Part shown: positions 63,110-64,000 of the stretch, piece after piece | How positions within the stretch are numbered: position 1 is the stretch's first letter | Layout: every line of letters begins with the position of its first letter | DNA from: Micrasema longulum | Lineage: Eukaryota > Arthropoda > Insecta > Trichoptera > Brachycentridae | DNA length: 64,000 nucleotides | Assembly: GCA_022494885.1 (NCBI GenBank) | Contig: JAGVSM010005036.1 | Span: forward strand, 30,183-94,182 | Direction of reading: 5' to 3' | Made by a program: the position numbers and the translations under genes | The notes under the pieces: model-generated | The model's input: only the letters and a program-made list of their open reading frames with translations | Database searches by the model: none | Told to the model about the DNA's origin: nothing

Positions 63110-63415
63110 ATGCTCTGTGTCCAGGCGGATTAAGAATAAAGTACTTTGCGCAAAACAAAACTCTAACTTCGGACGAGCGTTTTCAGATAAAAACTCTGAA
63201 TAAGGAAATCGAGTGGAGATAAATTTGCATCGTTGTGCAGTAGATGACGCGTTCATCAACCATTGCTAAGGCCCCAGGCTCAATTCCTGGGAAGGTCAAC
63301 AAAAAATATTGTTTAGAATGGTTGTTCTACACTATTTCATATTCCCGGACTGCACATGGAGCGTAAGACTGATCACTTTACCTTCATGTAACAGATGATT
63401 GATGTATGAAGTCTG
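63110..63415 (+). mobile_element. Composite SINE, family D
   Basis: CTGTGTCCAGGCGGATTAAG, GGACGAGCGTTTTCAGATAA, GAAATCGAGTGGAGATAAA, then GTTGTGCAGTAGATGACGCG (box A-like), CCAGGCTCAATTCCTGGGAA (box B), core CCCGGACTGCACATGGAGCG, TAAGACTGATCACTTTACC, TTCATG. A good full-length example. Confidence 0.75.
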
Positions 63416-63419
63416 AGCT

Positions 63420-63790
63420 AATAAATAAAAAATGTATTCTGCGGTAACATTGTAGACTTCATATTATGGTTGTTATTTCTTTTCTAATTTAGTGACGAAT
63501 TTTGTAATACTAACTTGTGATGAGTAATTTTGCTTCATATGATGTATCACGCTGCAACGGTTTTTTTTTATGTGCCAATACATGTATCATGTAGTGTTCT
63601 ATGCACTGTTAATATAAAAAAAACGATTCAATTATTATACTTAAATCGCAATGGGAAACTGGCGTTTTGCATAGACTTCGTGGCTTGCTTGTTCATCCTG
63701 TTACGTTTGCCGTCTACTACGCTACATTTCCACCTATTTTATCTATCATGTAAATTAGGTTTTGCTGTCAAAATTCAAATCTTAGAAATT
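63420..63790. other. No recognised feature; 90-codon frame unassigned
   Basis: The frame 63530-63802 (Cys/Phe/Leu-rich, ..ATVFFYVPIHVSCSVLCTVN..) has no recognised motif. Its end overlaps the LINE fragment in another frame, so it may be part of the same old element. Confidence 0.3.
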
Positions 63791-63794
63791 AAAG

Positions 63795-63885
63795 TTATTT
63801 AAAACAGAGCTCTGAGAAACGTTCTTGGACTGACATGGGATTCCTATTTCAAGGATATTTACCGAAAGACACAAATACTTCCTTT
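63795..63885 (+). pseudogene. LINE reverse transcriptase fragment
   Basis: The frame reads KTEL-stop or, one base shifted, (Q)NRALRNVLGLTWDSYFKDI then YRKTQILPF. Q(N/K)RALRxxxGLxWxS..xxxxYxKxxILPx is the region after the RT thumb in CR1/Jockey-type LINEs, where the preceding ..WGG/Q.K.A motif lies. Only about 30 residues are readable and the rest may be decayed. Confidence 0.55.
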
Positions 63886-64000
63886 TAAGGCATGACACCA
63901 CCTATACTATTTTAAATATCATATTTATTTCTGCTTACACAAATTTATAATACATATTTAATTATGATCTTTATAACAACAATACACGAAACTCAAAAAA

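Overview
The window looks like AT-rich nuclear DNA of an animal, most likely an insect. It has no operons, no long open frames and no ribosome-binding-site logic. It is packed with tRNA-derived SINEs, non-LTR retrotransposon (LINE) tails, mariner/pogo-type DNA transposons, palindromic MITEs and a Penelope-like element. These families are typical of arthropods. The species cannot be named from the sequence. No intact host gene, rRNA or true tRNA gene was recognised, so the window is best read as intergenic or long-intron DNA that has collected many generations of transposons. The longest open frames (128-198 codons) are either LINE fragments or unrecognised.

Layout. 0-3 kb: an old pogo/Tigger-like element (TA-flanked, about 1.8 kb) that holds two LINE 3' ends in opposite orientation. 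3-9.5 kb: LINE tail, SINE and MITE copies, a 0.7-kb pogo/Tigger deletion derivative with a broken helix-turn-helix transposase, a Penelope-like GIY-YIG fragment and an RTE-like LINE tail. 10-13.3 kb: a richer-GC island ending in a strongly folded 3' region with AATAAA and an A tail, then further repeats. 13.9-20 kb: an unclassified repeat, a microRNA-like hairpin near 16.4 kb and a SINE inserted in a SINE. 21-32 kb: LINE tails, a complete palindromic MITE and three more SINEs. 33.2-36.6 kb: a CpG-dense patch followed by a mariner element split by a LINE (ORF1 plus endonuclease) and half a MITE. 37-52.6 kb: scattered copies of the same families and two unique, mixed-composition patches that could be conserved non-coding DNA. 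54.3-55.8 kb: an RTE-like LINE carrying two later insertions (a CR1/L2-like LINE end and a mariner derivative). 59.4-61.6 kb: a LINE tail, a BESS-motif gene fragment and a near-perfect 97-bp inverted repeat of Penelope-like sequence. The right edge ends in a LINE reverse-transcriptase fragment.

The most notable signals are small RNA structures in LINE 3' ends. In one family (copies near 21.67, 30.78, 50.54 and 59.99 kb) an outer stem is held constant while the inner stem changes on both sides to keep pairing. Two further families show the same behaviour. Other points of interest are the inverted Penelope-like repeat with a decayed hammerhead-like core, an in-frame 16-codon duplication inside the Penelope-like coding remnant, the microRNA-like hairpin, several readable nested insertions that give relative ages, and SINEs that appear to have exchanged heads and tails. 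All family assignments were made by eye; nothing was searched against a database.
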